A DNA stretch of 64,000 bases from Achromobacter sp. ASV32 (GCF_016428805.1 NZ_JAELTJ010000007.1:34466-98465), one strand, 5' to 3'; shown: positions 38,368 through 48,726, counted from the first letter of the stretch. Program-made: numbers and translations. Notes: generated by a model not told the origin, from the letters alone.

Positions 38368-38826
38368 ATGTGGTCACGTCTAAAACGGCTGCTGTCAGGC
38401 CCGCCCGCCCCGCCCGATCCGTTTGCCGAAACCATCCGTTTCGACGACGCCGGCTTCACGCGGACCAGCGATCTGGCCAGCGCCATGCGCCTGCGCCAAT
38501 CCTGGCCCTGGGAAGACGTGCGTGAATTCGGCTTTCGCTTCTCGCAGGCGGTCTTTCCGGACCCCTGGACCGGCGACTACATGGAAGGCCTGTGGTACGT
38601 CCGGGTGCAGGACGACGGCGCGCTGATGGCGGTGGAATTCGACCAGGACATCCTGGACCCGGATGCGTTGCCGCCAGCCTTGTTGCGGCACATGCCCGGC
38701 CTGGATCGCACGGCCTTGCAGGCGGCGCTGGCCACCGCCGCGCGGGGTCCGCGGCACTTCGATGGCGCCGGCGAATGGATCCTCTGGCAACGCGAATCCA
38801 TTGCGCCTGAAAACCCCGCACAGTAA
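38368..38826 (+). CDS. Conserved-looking protein of unknown function
   Basis: A 152-residue acidic soluble protein without signal peptide or TM helix, rich in Trp and Asp (SWPWEDVREFGFRF, GLWYVRVQDDGALMAVEFDQDILDPDAL). It resembles small proteins that handle a single domain of unknown function; I do not recognise the family. ATG 38368 fits best, because the frame upstream has no coding character. The region between it and ppk2 (221 bp) holds the FNR-type box. Confidence 0.65.
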   Translation: MWSRLKRLLSGPPAPPDPFAETIRFDDAGFTRTSDLASAMRLRQSWPWEDVREFGFRFSQAVFPDPWTGDYMEGLWYVRVQDDGALMAVEFDQDILDPDALPPALLRHMPGLDRTALQAALATAARGPRHFDGAGEWILWQRESIAPENPAQ

Positions 38827-38846
38827 CATTTACATCCAAATATTTC

Positions 38847-39923
38847 TTGGCCGCCGCGACTGTGGACACGCGCACCGAACCGACCCTGAGCCTGGACCAT
38901 GCGCCGCCCGCCCCGCTGGCGGACCCGTTGGCCGCGGCATTGCACCCGCCGCCCGCAGCCAGCGCCCCGCTGAAGTTCTGGACGTGCGCGGTCTATGCCG
39001 GGCTTTGGGCGCTGGCAGTCGTAGCAGGGGGTAGCTCGCCCTCGTCCACGGATACCGCGACGACCCTGGGCCACGCCATCGGCGCCGGCCTCGCCGTGAC
39101 CATCCCGGCCTGTGTCGCGATCCTGGTGCTGTCGGTGTTCAAGCGCTTTCGCACGCCCCGCAACCGCATGCGCATCGCGTTCGGCGCCGGACTGGTTTTG
39201 CTGGGCGTACTGGGCACCGCGAGCGGCATCGGGTTCTACCAGGGCAGGCAGAAGGCGATCGCCTACGCCGAGATCCGCCACGTCGGCGAGCTGATGCGCA
39301 ACGCCATGTATGCCGCCGATCATCCCCCGGGCGATGTGCCAGACATCGACCCCACCCCCAAAGCCCACGGCGCCTACGGCCAGATCGAGCGCGGCGTGAA
39401 GATCCTGTTGGGCCAACGGCTGGCGCAATACCGCGCCTACATGAAGGAACTGGACGACGTGCGGCTGTCGGAGCTGTTCATCGCCAACCGGCTGGCGCGT
39501 GATCGCGGCCTGGTGGAAAGCCGCTTGATCCTGGAGCAATCGCAGCGCATCGTGCAGAAGTACAGCCAGCAGAACCAGAAGCTCCTGGCGGACGTGCCCC
39601 TGATGATCCGCGGGCTGGACCTGAGCGAGCAGCAGAAGAACCAGATGATCGAAGGCGCGCTCAAGGCGCGTCCAACGCAGAAGGCAACGCTTGCGCGCAA
39701 CTGGGACATCGAGCGCCAGACGCTGGCCGAGTTCGAGAAGATGATCAACCTGCTTGACGACAACCGCCGTTCCTGGCGCGCCGAGCACAACGAAATCGTG
39801 TTCGACCAGGACAAGCTGCTGGCGCGCTTCCGGGCGCACCAGCAGACCGTGCGCCGGCTGACCGAGGAACGGACCCGGCTGGAACTGCAGCAGTTCGACA
39901 ACCTGACGTCGGACCTGCGCTGA
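38847..39923 (+). CDS. Membrane protein with a long helical C-terminal domain
   Basis: The protein of about 358 residues has a Pro/Ala-rich N-terminus, three hydrophobic segments (around residues 44-62, 75-97 and 110-130) and a 220-residue hydrophilic, mostly helical C-terminal part (RHVGELMRNAMYAAD to LELQQFDNLTSDLR) likely to form coiled coil. No known domain was recognised. Start is uncertain: TTG 38847 and GTG 38862 are in frame and neither has a good Shine-Dalgarno. It follows the previous gene by 20 bp. Confidence 0.6.
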   Translation: MAAATVDTRTEPTLSLDHAPPAPLADPLAAALHPPPAASAPLKFWTCAVYAGLWALAVVAGGSSPSSTDTATTLGHAIGAGLAVTIPACVAILVLSVFKRFRTPRNRMRIAFGAGLVLLGVLGTASGIGFYQGRQKAIAYAEIRHVGELMRNAMYAADHPPGDVPDIDPTPKAHGAYGQIERGVKILLGQRLAQYRAYMKELDDVRLSELFIANRLARDRGLVESRLILEQSQRIVQKYSQQNQKLLADVPLMIRGLDLSEQQKNQMIEGALKARPTQKATLARNWDIERQTLAEFEKMINLLDDNRRSWRAEHNEIVFDQDKLLARFRAHQQTVRRLTEERTRLELQQFDNLTSDLR

Positions 39924-39981
39924 CCGCCGGGTCGCGGCATCGGCCAGGCACCGCGCACGGCCCTGACCGCGGCCGGCGGGC

Positions 39982-41172
39982 TCAGACCCGGTCCAGCCCC
40001 TGCTTGAGGTCCGCCAGAATGTCCGTGGCGGTTTCCAACCCGACCGACAGGCGCAACAGCCCTTCGGACAAACCATACTTCTCGCGGTCCTCGGCGGTGT
40101 AGCTGGCGTGCGTCATCGACGCCGGATGCTGGATTAGCGTTTCCGGATCGCCCAGGCTGACCGCGATGCGCGCCAGCTTCAGGCCATTGAGCAGCCGGCG
40201 GCCGGCATCCAGCCCGCCCTTCAGTTCAAACGCCACCAGGCCGCCGCCCGCCGATTGCTGGCGCTGCGCGATGTCAAAGCCGGCAGTGCCGGCCAGGCCG
40301 GGATAGAACACGTCGCGCACCGCCGGATGTTCGCGCAGAAGCCTGGCCACCTTCAGCGCCGATTCGCTGTGGCGCTCGACGCGCAGCTCCAGCGTCTTGA
40401 TACCGCGCAGCACCAGGAATGCCGTGAACGGCGACAGCGTCGCGCCGGTGAAGTAGCGCAGCCCCTGCAGCCGGATCGCGTCGATGTGTTCCTTGCGTCC
40501 CACCACGGCGCCGGCCAGCAGGTCGCCGTGGCCGCCCAGGTACTTGGTGGCCGAATGCAGCACGATGTCGGCGCCATGCTCCAGCGGCCGTTGCAGCACC
40601 GGCGTGGCAAAGGTGTTGTCAACGATGGTGAGCAGGCCCTTGCCGCGCGCGATCGCCGACACGGCGGCGATGTCCACCAGGCGCAGGTTCGGGTTGGCCG
40701 GCGTTTCAAAGTAGACCGCGCGGGTCTTGGGGCCGATGGCGGCCGCGACCGTTTCAGGGCGCGTGAAATCCGCGAATACCGCGCGGATGCCCAGGCGCGG
40801 CAGGCCCTGCGCGAACAGCGTGAAGGCCGTGCCGTACACGATCTGGTCCACCACGATCTCGTCGCCGCTTTGCAGCAGCGACAGCAGCGTGGCCGAGATG
40901 GCGGCCATGCCGGATGCCGTGACCACGCCGGCCTCGGCGCCTTCCAGCGACGCCAAGCGCTCTTCCAGCAAAGCCTGAGTCGGGTTGCGGGTGCGGCCAT
41001 AGACATAGCCCGCCTTTTCACCCAGGCGGATCTGATCGAAGGCTTCCAGGCTGTCCTGGGTGTAGGTGGACGTGAGGTACAGCGGCGGCGACAGCGCGCC
41101 CTGCTCGTCCAGCGGCTCGTAGCCCAGGTGGATGGCGCGGGTGGCGAAACCGTGTTGCGGCGAATCGGACAT
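39982..41172 (-). CDS. Trans-sulfuration family PLP enzyme, methionine gamma-lyase-like
   Basis: A 396-residue Cys/Met metabolism PLP enzyme. [48 protein letters not shown] and [13 protein letters not shown] (PLP Lys210) are present; the tail [21 protein letters not shown] with ISEGLxRLSVGLE-like [13 protein letters not shown] resembles methionine gamma-lyase. The residue equal to the lyase active-site cysteine (Cys116 in Pseudomonas MGL) is Thr115 here (YGTAF). It could instead be a sulfhydrylase or cystathionine lyase. It is the last gene after metQNI, 41 bp downstream, and has GGAG before ATG 41172. Confidence 0.85.
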   Translation of the reverse strand: MSDSPQHGFATRAIHLGYEPLDEQGALSPPLYLTSTYTQDSLEAFDQIRLGEKAGYVYGRTRNPTQALLEERLASLEGAEAGVVTASGMAAISATLLSLLQSGDEIVVDQIVYGTAFTLFAQGLPRLGIRAVFADFTRPETVAAAIGPKTRAVYFETPANPNLRLVDIAAVSAIARGKGLLTIVDNTFATPVLQRPLEHGADIVLHSATKYLGGHGDLLAGAVVGRKEHIDAIRLQGLRYFTGATLSPFTAFLVLRGIKTLELRVERHSESALKVARLLREHPAVRDVFYPGLAGTAGFDIAQRQQSAGGGLVAFELKGGLDAGRRLLNGLKLARIAVSLGDPETLIQHPASMTHASYTAEDREKYGLSEGLLRLSVGLETATDILADLKQGLDRV

Positions 41173-41213
41173 GACGGACTCCAAAGGAAACGGATGAATG
41201 GCGCGACGCGCCG

Positions 41214-41870
41214 TCAACGCTTGTGGTCGGCGCGGCGCGACAGCCATTCGCCTGCGAACTGCACGATCGACACCAGCGCGATCAGGATCACGATGACCTC
41301 GAACATCACGCGGGTTTCATAGCGCTCGTAGCCGTAGCGGATCGCCAGGTCGCCCAGGCCGCCTGCGCCCACCGCGCCGGCCATGGCTGATGCGTTGATC
41401 ATGGCGATGACGCTGACGGTCATGCCGCCGATGATGCCGGGCAGCGCCTCGGGCAACAGCACGTGGCGCACGATGTGCCAGCGGCGGCAGCCCATGGCCC
41501 GGGCGGCTTCCACCAGCCCGTGGTCCACGTCGTTCAGACTGACCTGCGCGATGCGCGCGAAGAACGGCACCAGGTTGGCCGACAGCGGCACGATTGCGGC
41601 CCAAGTGCCCAGCGTGGTGCCCACCAGCATCCGCGTGAACGGCAGCATGGCCACCAGCAGGATGATGAACGGGATCGCGCGGAAGGTATTGACCGTGATC
41701 GACAGCGCCTTGTTCAAGCGCGGCTTCGGATACAGGTTGCCCGGCGCGGTGACGGTCAGCACCACCGCCAGCGTCAGGCCCGCGATGATCGCAATGGCGG
41801 CGGAAATGCCCACCATGGTCAGCGTCTGCAGGAACGCCTGCAGGTATTTATCAAGCATCGGCAGCGACAT
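41214..41870 (-). CDS. metI: Methionine ABC transporter permease
   Basis: A 218-residue inner-membrane permease with about five TM helices. [29 protein letters not shown] and the EAA loop [26 protein letters not shown] are typical of MetI. The ATG at 41870 gives [16 protein letters not shown] 41858 (MLDKYLQ) is also possible. Either start overlaps the metN stop at 41851, so translation is coupled. A longer open frame to 42251 runs through metN and is not real. Confidence 0.9.
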   Translation of the reverse strand: MSLPMLDKYLQAFLQTLTMVGISAAIAIIAGLTLAVVLTVTAPGNLYPKPRLNKALSITVNTFRAIPFIILLVAMLPFTRMLVGTTLGTWAAIVPLSANLVPFFARIAQVSLNDVDHGLVEAARAMGCRRWHIVRHVLLPEALPGIIGGMTVSVIAMINASAMAGAVGAGGLGDLAIRYGYERYETRVMFEVIVILIALVSIVQFAGEWLSRRADHKR

Positions 41871-42975
41871 ATCCCAGCACCTTGAGCTGATCGGCCACCA
41901 GCGCGGCGCGCGCGGCCTCTTCCTGTAGAACGGCAGCGGGCACCGACACCAGCAGGCTGCCCTGGGCATGGCCGCGCAGACGATCCAGGCCGCCATGCAA
42001 CAGCGTCGCCCCCGGCCCCAGCGCCGCCAGCGCCTGCAACGACACGCCTTCCGGCCGGCCGTGTCCCGTAAAGCGCAGGCGCAGCACCGCCGCGCCAGGC
42101 CGGCCGCCCAGGGCTTGCAGGTCCGGCACCAGCCGCGCCGCCAGATCGGCGGGCAGATCGTGCTGCAAGGGCCGCAGCAAGGCGCGGGTGGCGTCCGCCT
42201 GCGGATCGCCGAACACGCGCCAGACGTCGCCGTGCTCCACCTTGCGGCCACCGTCCAGCACCAGCACCTTGTGGCAGACCTCGCGGATCACGGCCATGTC
42301 GTGCGTGATCAGCACGACCGTCAACCCCAGCTTGCGATTGATGTCCTGCAACAGCGCCAGGATCGATTGCGTGGTTTCCGGATCCAGCGCGGACGTGGCT
42401 TCGTCGCACAGCAGGATCTCGGGGTTGTGCACCAGGGCGCGGGCGATGCCCACGCGCTGCTTCTGGCCGCCGGACAGCCTGGCCGGATAGGTGTCGGCCT
42501 TCTCGCGCAGCCCCACCAGCTCCAGCAGCGCATCCACCCGGGCCCGCGCCGCGGCCGGCTTCACGCCCGCCACGCGCAGCGGCAACGCCACGTTTTGCGC
42601 CACCGTCTTGGCCGACAGCAGGTTGAAGTGCTGGAAGATCATGCCAATGCGGCGCCGCAGCCCCACCAGCGCGTCTTCGTCCAGGCCGCCCACGTCCAGG
42701 CCGTCGACCCGCACCTGGCCGGCGCTGGGACGCTCGAGCATATTGATGGCGCGCAGCAGCGTCGACTTGCCGGCGCCGCTGCGCCCGATGATGCCGAACA
42801 CCTCGCCGCGCGCAATCGAAAAGGAAATGTCCGACAGCGCCAACACCGGACCCTGCGGCCCCGGATAGTGCTTCTGCACGCCGTCGAAGACGATATGCGC
42901 GTCGGCCTCGCCGTGCGTGCCCCCTGCCGCGGCCAGCGCGGCCTCGGGCGGCAGGGTGAATTCGTGCGGGATCAT
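41851..42975 (-). CDS. metN: Methionine ABC transporter ATP-binding protein
   Basis: A 374-residue ATPase: [25 protein letters not shown] opening, Walker [10 protein letters not shown], signature LSGGQKQRV, Walker [17 protein letters not shown], and a C-terminal domain (from about 270) in the place of the MetN NIL/ACT-like regulatory domain that binds methionine and causes trans-inhibition. It starts 8 bp after metQ stops and overlaps metI, in the order metQ-metN-metI. Confidence 0.93.
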   Translation of the reverse strand: MIPHEFTLPPEAALAAAGGTHGEADAHIVFDGVQKHYPGPQGPVLALSDISFSIARGEVFGIIGRSGAGKSTLLRAINMLERPSAGQVRVDGLDVGGLDEDALVGLRRRIGMIFQHFNLLSAKTVAQNVALPLRVAGVKPAAARARVDALLELVGLREKADTYPARLSGGQKQRVGIARALVHNPEILLCDEATSALDPETTQSILALLQDINRKLGLTVVLITHDMAVIREVCHKVLVLDGGRKVEHGDVWRVFGDPQADATRALLRPLQHDLPADLAARLVPDLQALGGRPGAAVLRLRFTGHGRPEGVSLQALAALGPGATLLHGGLDRLRGHAQGSLLVSVPAAVLQEEAARAALVADQLKVLGYVAADA

Positions 42976-42982
42976 GGCGTGC

Positions 42983-43822
42983 CTAGAAGACCGGGATCAC
43001 CGAGCCTTCGTACTTGCTCAGGATGAACTGGCGCACCTGCTCGGAGTGGTAGGCCTTGACCAGCTCGGGCACCCAGGGTGCGTCCTTGTCTTGTTCGCGC
43101 ACGGCGATGATGTTGACGTAGGGATTGTTTTCCTTCTTTTCCACCGCGATGCCATCGCGCGTGGCGATCAGCCCGGCCTGGTAGGCAAAGCTGTTGACGA
43201 TGGCGGCGGTGTCCACGTCCGGCAGCGACCGCGCCAGCACCACGGAGGCGCTTTCCACGAAGTTCAGTTTCTTGGGGTTGGACGTGACGTCCGCCAGCGT
43301 GGCGGTGCCGGTGGCGGGATCAAAGCCGTCGCGCAGCGTGATCAGGCCGTGGTCGCGCAGGATGACCAGCGCGCGCGTCTGGTTGCTGGGATCGTTGGGA
43401 ATGCCGACCTTGGCGCCGTCGGGCAGTTCCTTCAGCGATTTGTACTTCCTGGAATAGAAGGCGATGGGCGAGATCAGCGTGTTGGCCACCGACACCAGCT
43501 TGTAGCCGCGCTGTTTGATCTGGTCGTTCAGAAAGGGAATGTGCTGGAAGGCATTGGCTTGCAGGTCGCCATTGTTCAGCGCCTCGTTGGGGCTGGCGGT
43601 GCCGGTGATCACCACGGGCTCGACGGCCAGGCCATTCTTCTTGGCGACCTGCGCCACCACTTCCCATATCTGCTCGTCAACGCCGCCGCGCACCCCCACC
43701 TTCAGCGGCTTCGGATCGGCCGGGAAGGCCGGTCCGTGAAACATGGCCGCGGCGGCCAGCACGGCACCCAGCAGCCCCTTGGCGAGCGTGCCCGCGCGGG
43801 CGGAGAAAGTACGGGAAGTCAT
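42983..43822 (-). CDS. metQ: Methionine-binding NlpA-type protein
   Basis: A 279-residue periplasmic binding protein of the MetQ/NlpA family. A signal peptide ([25 protein letters not shown]) precedes [41 protein letters not shown] and [23 protein letters not shown] are hallmark segments. There is no cysteine lipobox, so it is probably soluble. ATG 43822 has GGAGG about 10 bp upstream. It is the first gene of the methionine uptake operon. Confidence 0.92.
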   Translation of the reverse strand: MTSRTFSARAGTLAKGLLGAVLAAAAMFHGPAFPADPKPLKVGVRGGVDEQIWEVVAQVAKKNGLAVEPVVITGTASPNEALNNGDLQANAFQHIPFLNDQIKQRGYKLVSVANTLISPIAFYSRKYKSLKELPDGAKVGIPNDPSNQTRALVILRDHGLITLRDGFDPATGTATLADVTSNPKKLNFVESASVVLARSLPDVDTAAIVNSFAYQAGLIATRDGIAVEKKENNPYVNIIAVREQDKDAPWVPELVKAYHSEQVRQFILSKYEGSVIPVF

Positions 43823-44100
43823 ATGGAAATCGCCTCCAGGGCCCGCTACCCCTGAACCGCGCCTGGCGTCCCTTAGTCGGGGGATCATGCAAGGCGCCTG
43901 CCAGGGTTGGCGAGCCCGATGTCAATACGGTTATGAGAGGGACGATTCTAGGGATGGACCCGGCGAACACGAACGAATGCTTGGTTGAGTCCTTATTACA
44001 GAGGTGTTTGGTTATGTGGCAGGCGCATATGCCGGCGGGGCGCAGGCGGCCAGCGCGGTGCTAGGCGGGCGGGCGCCAGGCCCGGTCCGCCGGCACTGTC
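43823..44100 (-). other. Intergenic region upstream of metQ
   Basis: This 278-bp stretch lies between metQ and the upstream minus-strand CopD-like gene. It should hold the met operon promoter. I looked for an S-box/SAM riboswitch or MetJ/MetR-type site and recognised none. No ORF is supported. Confidence 0.5.
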
Positions 44101-44526
44101 CTAGAAGGGTTTGACGACCACCAGCGTCACGATGACGGCGGCGGCGATGACGGTAAGCGGCGCGTACAGATCCACCAGCGGCGGACGCTTGGCGCTGCCC
44201 TGGGCCAGGCGGCGCAGCGCGGCGCTCTGGATGCCGAGCAGCGCCGACAGCGCCAGGGCCAGGCCCGCCTTGATCCACAGCCAGTCCATGGCGAACCAGC
44301 CGAAGGTCATCGCCAGATGCAGGCCGATCAGCCAGGCCAGCACCATGGCCGGCGTGGTCACCCACAGCGTCCAGCGGCGCAGCGCACCCAGCATCTTGCG
44401 TTCCTTGGGCGCCTCGTCGCTGTCCGGCGGTTGCGACGACAGCAGGAACAGGGACACGAACAGGGAACCGCCCAGCCATGCGACCACGGCGGCGACGTGC
44501 AGCATTTTCAGAAGTTGATAGGTCAT
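44101..44526 (-). CDS. CopD-like four-helix membrane protein
   Basis: The 141-residue protein starts MTYQLLKMLHVAAVVAWLGGSLFVSLFLL, resembling the CopD/DUF-type membrane superfamily, with a histidine in the first helix and another in LIGLHLAMTFGWFAMDWLWIKAGL. Four TM helices are likely (10-30, 52-75, 82-105, 120-140). Some relatives are copper-transport or heme-related proteins, but this cannot be decided here. ATG 44526 is chosen; ATG 44535 (MPRMTYQ) is close. Confidence 0.7.
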   Translation of the reverse strand: MTYQLLKMLHVAAVVAWLGGSLFVSLFLLSSQPPDSDEAPKERKMLGALRRWTLWVTTPAMVLAWLIGLHLAMTFGWFAMDWLWIKAGLALALSALLGIQSAALRRLAQGSAKRPPLVDLYAPLTVIAAAVIVTLVVVKPF

Positions 44527-44734
44527 GCGCGGCATTATCGCCGGACGGCGGACGGGCGCGGGGTCGCGCTTGCGCCTGAGTTTGCGCTGGGGCAAGCGGG
44601 CTGGCTATTGCGCCGGGCGGTGGCACGGCCAGACGCGGCGCCGTCGATTGGGCGGCGTGGGTAACATCCGGGGAAAGCGCCGCGGACCTGCGCAGCCGGG
44701 CACCGGCTGCGCGTTGCGCAAGACCGTGTGCGGC

Positions 44735-45541
44735 CTACTTCGCCGCGTCGCTCGACGCCGGCTGGGCGGCGGGCGTAACGGTCGCCGTCGCCGGCGCGGC
44801 CGCGGCCCCCTCCCCATTGGCAGGGGCGGCAGCCGGCACCGCGCGGGCCGGCTCGGGCGCCGGCTTGTCGCCGGCCACCGGCGCGCCGCTGGCGGTGGAA
44901 GGATTCAGCGTATCGGCCGGCGCGTCCGGCGTGGTCACCGGGTCGGCAGGCGGCTTGGGCGCGGCGGGCTTGCCGCGGCCTGCCGGCGGCACGTGGGGCG
45001 CGGCGGCGGCCTGCGCATCCGGCAGGAAACGTTGCAGCAGCTGGAAGAAGCCCTCGTAGAACGCCGGCCGCGACACGGTCTGACTGGCGGTCTTGACCAG
45101 CGAGTCATCGCTGGCGCCGAACGGCATCGACACCTGCCCCAGCACGCTTACCCCCACGCTGGCCGAGCTGGTGGTGCGCTTGATGGAATAGCGGTCCTGC
45201 ACGGCGTTGGCGAACACCGTGGCGCGCTCATTGGCGGCGCCGTCGGACGCGCAATCGATGTTGAAGCTGATCTGCGTATGCTGGCCATCGTCGCCCTGGA
45301 AGTTCTTGTGCCCCGTGACACGCGTGCCCTCGAACTTGTCGATGTTGTAGCCCTGGCTGAGCAAGGCCCGCCGCCCGGCGTCGCAGACCGTGCTGCTGCC
45401 CGCCGGGAACGTCCGGGAGTAGGTGTCGTTCTGGGTGAAATCTTCTTTTTCAAACGCGGCTTTGGGAGCGGCGCATCCCGCCAGGACGGCTGCCAGGGCA
45501 GCGCACAACGGAAGGGCAAGACGAAGGGTGACGCGGGGCAT
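44735..45541 (-). CDS. DUF2242-type lipoprotein
   Basis: A 268-residue lipoprotein with lipobox LAAVLAGCAAP (Cys23). The middle region (FEKEDFTQNDTYSRTFPAGSSTVCDAGRRALLSQGYNIDK, and RYSIKRTTSSASVGVSVLGQVSMPFG) fits DUF2242 proteins. The last 85 residues are a Pro/Ala-rich tail (GKPAAPKPPADP to AAQPASSDAAK) of the kind that could span peptidoglycan. Function is unknown. It is the most upstream of three consecutive minus-strand loci here and has no obvious partner. Confidence 0.8.
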   Translation of the reverse strand: MPRVTLRLALPLCAALAAVLAGCAAPKAAFEKEDFTQNDTYSRTFPAGSSTVCDAGRRALLSQGYNIDKFEGTRVTGHKNFQGDDGQHTQISFNIDCASDGAANERATVFANAVQDRYSIKRTTSSASVGVSVLGQVSMPFGASDDSLVKTASQTVSRPAFYEGFFQLLQRFLPDAQAAAAPHVPPAGRGKPAAPKPPADPVTTPDAPADTLNPSTASGAPVAGDKPAPEPARAVPAAAPANGEGAAAAPATATVTPAAQPASSDAAK

Positions 45542-45747
45542 GAATTGGGGTCCAGCTTCTGGGGCGACAGGGGATTATCGGCCATGGCCGATTGCCCTGG
45601 CGCCTCAGCGGGCGGGCACAGTGATGTGTTGAAACAGGTTTATAGCGCATCTGGGGCCGTGATGCCGTGCCCTCTGGAACAGTCGGTAACCGATCAAGAG
45701 GGAAATGCGTGGCGGCCAGGACCATTGTGCGAGCGGCTGCGCATCAT

Positions 45748-45772
45748 GGCCCCGCTGCCGGGCGGCGGGGCC
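45748..45772 (-). terminator. Hairpin after the second peptide ABC operon
   Basis: GGCCCCGC (45748-45755) pairs with GCGGGGCC (45765-45772) with a 9-nt loop, about 28 bp beyond the ATPase stop at 45801 in the direction of transcription. There is no U-tract. The rest of 45542-45800 contains no supported gene. Confidence 0.4.
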
Positions 45773-45800
45773 AAGGGCGGCAGAACCGGTCCAAGCCCCG

Positions 45801-46787
45801 TCAGGCGGCCAGTGTCTCATCCACCCGCACGCAACGCACGTCGTGCCCAGGCGCCACGGCGGTGATGGCAGGCACCGCGGCCTGGCATTGCGACGCCACC
45901 AGACGGCAACGCGGCGCAAACGAACAGCCCGGCGGCAGGGCCGCCAGGTCCGGCGGCGACCCGGGTATGGTTTCCAGGCGCTTGCCTTTTTGCATTGCGC
46001 CATGCGCGCGGCCCTTGAGCAGCGCCTGGGTGTAGGGATGACGCGGCGCGCGCAACAGGTCGGCAATCGTCCCCTGTTCCACGATGCGGCCGCCATACAT
46101 GACCGCCACGCGGTCGGCAATCTCCGCGGCAGCGCCGATATCGTGCGTCACGAACACGATGGCCAGGCCCAGTTCCCGTTGCAATTCCCGCAACAGCAGC
46201 AGGATCTGAATCTGCACCGTAGCGTCCAATGCGGTCGTCGGTTCGTCCGCCAGCAAGACCTTGGGGTTGCAGGACAGCGCCAGCGCGATCATGGCGCGCT
46301 GGCGCATGCCGCCCGACATTTCGTGTGGATACGCCTGCAGCCGGCGTTCGGGGCTGGGAATGCGCACGCGCTCGAACAGCGATAACGCGCGAGCGCGGGC
46401 CTGGGCGCGGCCTTCGCCCGAGTGCCGCCGCACCATTTCCTCGATCTGACGGCCCACCGGGTAGACGGGATCCAGCGCCAGCAGGGGCTCCTGGAACACC
46501 ATCGACACAACGGGCCCGCGCATTGCAGCCAGTTCGCGCGGGCTCATCGCAAGCACGTCCTGGCCATCCACCCGTATTTCACCGCTGATGCGCGTGCGCC
46601 GTGGCGGGTGCAGGCGCATCAGCGCGCGCAGCGTCACGCTTTTTCCCGAACCGGATTCGCCGATGAGCGCCACGGCTTCACCACGCCCCACGTCCAGGTT
46701 CACGCCATTCAGGGCATGCACGGTCTTGGCGCCCGCGTCGAAAGCCACGTCCAGGTCGCGGATACTGACCAGAGGCGTTGTCGTCAT
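45801..46787 (-). CDS. Peptide ABC transporter ATPase (DppD-like)
   Basis: A 328-residue ATPase: VSIRDLDVAFDAGAKTVHALNGVNLDV start, Walker [10 protein letters not shown], signature MSGGMRQRA, Walker [16 protein letters not shown], and the C-terminal oligopeptide segment HPYTQALLKG with CSFAPRCRLVASQC, which in this family can bind an iron-sulfur cluster. Its start overlaps the preceding ATPase stop by 4 bp (ATGA). It is the last gene of the operon that starts with the binding protein at 51407. Confidence 0.92.
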   Translation of the reverse strand: MTTTPLVSIRDLDVAFDAGAKTVHALNGVNLDVGRGEAVALIGESGSGKSVTLRALMRLHPPRRTRISGEIRVDGQDVLAMSPRELAAMRGPVVSMVFQEPLLALDPVYPVGRQIEEMVRRHSGEGRAQARARALSLFERVRIPSPERRLQAYPHEMSGGMRQRAMIALALSCNPKVLLADEPTTALDATVQIQILLLLRELQRELGLAIVFVTHDIGAAAEIADRVAVMYGGRIVEQGTIADLLRAPRHPYTQALLKGRAHGAMQKGKRLETIPGSPPDLAALPPGCSFAPRCRLVASQCQAAVPAITAVAPGHDVRCVRVDETLAA

Positions 46788-47839
46788 GCCAATGCTCCTG
46801 AGGCCTGATAGCCGGATTCGGGTTGAAACATGAGGCAGCGCACGGCCTGCCCGTCATGATCGGCCAGCACCGGCGTTTCCTGGGCGCACGCCTCGCGCGC
46901 CTGCGCGCAACGTGTGTGGAACCGGCACCCTGGCGGCGGATCGATGGGATTGGGCGGATCCCCCGACAAGGGCGCCGTCTCGGTACGCTGGCCGGGCTCC
47001 ATGGACGGCATGGAACGCAGCAGCGCTTGCGTGTAGGGATGGCGCGGCGCATCGAAGACCTGGTCCACCGGCCCCAGCTCCACGACTTCCCCCAGGTACA
47101 TCACCATGACCCGATCCGAGATGTACCGCACGACGTTCAGATCGTGACTGATGAACATATAGGTCAGGCCAAAATCCGCTTTCAGGTCCAGCAGCAGATT
47201 CAGCACCTGCGCTTCCACGGATTTATCCAAGGCCGACACGGCTTCGTCCAGGATCACCAGGCGCGGATGCAGCGCCAGCGCACGCGCGATGTTCACGCGC
47301 TGACGCTGGCCCCCTGACAATTCATGCGGATACCGTCCGGCGAAGCGCTGCGCGTCCAACCCTACCCTGCCCAACAGCCCACGCGCCACCCCGATCGCGT
47401 CGCGCCTGGGCATGCCGTGCACCTGCGGACCGAAAGCGATGGAGTCCTCGATGGTCATGCGCGGGTTGAGCGAGGAATAGCTGTCCTGGAACACCATCTG
47501 GGTCTGCCGCCGGAACTCGCGCAGCGCGAGTCCGCGCGAACCCACTGTCACACCATCGAAAACGAGTTCGCCACGGTCTTGCCGGGTCAATTGCATCACC
47601 AGGCGCGCCGTCGTGGATTTGCCACAACCGGACTCGCCCACCACGCCCAGGGTTTCGCCTTTTTTCACATCGAAGTCCACGCCGTCGACCGCACGCACGG
47701 CGCTGCCGCCCTTGTGCCGCGGCAGCGGCCCCCGCGTGAGCGGGAAGTGCTTCGTCAAACCGCGCACGCTCAGCAAGGGCTGCGCGGGGCCGCCCATGTC
47801 CTCGTGCATCTCGGTCAAGAAACCGGCAAGCGCATTCAT
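46784..47839 (-). CDS. Peptide ABC transporter ATPase (DppF-like)
   Basis: A 351-residue ATPase, second of the pair: Walker A GESGCGKST, MVFQDSYSSLNPRMTIEDSI, signature LSGGQRQRV, Walker B LVILDEAVSALDKSVE, and C-terminal HPYTQALLRSMP with CRFHTRCAQAREAC. ATG 47839 overlaps the permease stop (ATGA) and its own stop overlaps the next ATPase start (ATGA). The longer frame to 47983 runs through the permease gene and is not used. Confidence 0.92.
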   Translation of the reverse strand: MNALAGFLTEMHEDMGGPAQPLLSVRGLTKHFPLTRGPLPRHKGGSAVRAVDGVDFDVKKGETLGVVGESGCGKSTTARLVMQLTRQDRGELVFDGVTVGSRGLALREFRRQTQMVFQDSYSSLNPRMTIEDSIAFGPQVHGMPRRDAIGVARGLLGRVGLDAQRFAGRYPHELSGGQRQRVNIARALALHPRLVILDEAVSALDKSVEAQVLNLLLDLKADFGLTYMFISHDLNVVRYISDRVMVMYLGEVVELGPVDQVFDAPRHPYTQALLRSMPSMEPGQRTETAPLSGDPPNPIDPPPGCRFHTRCAQAREACAQETPVLADHDGQAVRCLMFQPESGYQASGALA

Positions 47840-48726
47840 TCCTTGACCTCCATGGCTGAGCGCAATCCGTCGGAGAACAGATTGAAGGACATGGACGTGA
47901 TGAAGATCATCACGCCGGGCAGCGCCGCGACCCAGGGCTGGGTGTAGATGGCGGTACGCAGGGTATTGAGCATCAGGCCCCACTCCGGCTCTGGCGGCCG
48001 CACGCCCAGGCCCAGGAACGACAGGCCGGAAGCGAGGATCATCGACACCGAGATCAGGCTGGTCGAATAGACGAAAATGGGCCCCAGCACATTGGACAGC
48101 ACGTGGGCGCGCACGATGGTGAAGCCGGATGCGCCGGAAGCCCGCGCCGCGTCGACATAGTCGCTACGCCGAACCTGCGTCGTCACGCTTTCCGCCACAC
48201 GCACGATCTGCGGCACGAATACGATGGTCAGCGACAGGATCGCATTGAGTATGCCGGCGCCCAGCGTGCCGGACAATGCAATCGCCAGCAGCACCGAAGG
48301 AAACGCGTAGAACACGTCCACCACGCGCATGATGACGGTGTTGATCCAGCCGCCGGCATAGCCGGCCAGGATGCCGATGCCGCTGCCGATGGCAAACGCG
48401 ACGATGACCGGCACGACGCCCATGAACAGCGACAGCCGGGCGCCCAGCATCAGGCGTGACAGCATGTCTCGCCCCAGTTCATCGGCGCCCAGCGGATAGC
48501 CTTCGGTGCCGATGGGACGAAGACGCTTGAGCATCGACGCCTGGAACGGGTCCGCGGGCGTGATCCACGGCGCCAGCAGCGCCATGATGATCAACGCCAG
48601 GATGAAGACGCCCGCGCCCATCGCCACCGGATCGCGCCGCAGACGGCGCAGCGCGTTGGTCCAATAGCCGGGCGAGCGTGCCACGGCCGCTGTGACGGGG
48701 GCACGGTTGGCAAGGGAAATAGCCAT
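47836..48726 (-). CDS. Peptide ABC transporter permease (DppC-like)
   Basis: A 296-residue permease. It has the DppC pattern RLRRDPVAMGAGVFILALIIM, YPLGADELGRDMLSRLMLGARLSL, the EAA loop DAARASGASGFTIVRAHVLSN, and LSFLGLGVRPPEPEWG. ATG 48726 starts 5 bp after the upstream permease stop. The open frame continues to 49980 without a stop, through the other permease, but that part is a shadow. Confidence 0.92.
   Translation of the reverse strand: MAISLANRAPVTAAVARSPGYWTNALRRLRRDPVAMGAGVFILALIIMALLAPWITPADPFQASMLKRLRPIGTEGYPLGADELGRDMLSRLMLGARLSLFMGVVPVIVAFAIGSGIGILAGYAGGWINTVIMRVVDVFYAFPSVLLAIALSGTLGAGILNAILSLTIVFVPQIVRVAESVTTQVRRSDYVDAARASGASGFTIVRAHVLSNVLGPIFVYSTSLISVSMILASGLSFLGLGVRPPEPEWGLMLNTLRTAIYTQPWVAALPGVMIFITSMSFNLFSDGLRSAMEVKE

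Noticed and set aside
43823..44100. Possible SAM riboswitch before metQ
   Set aside because: No SAM-I, SAM-II or SAM-IV core could be recognised by eye; a covariance-model search would be needed.
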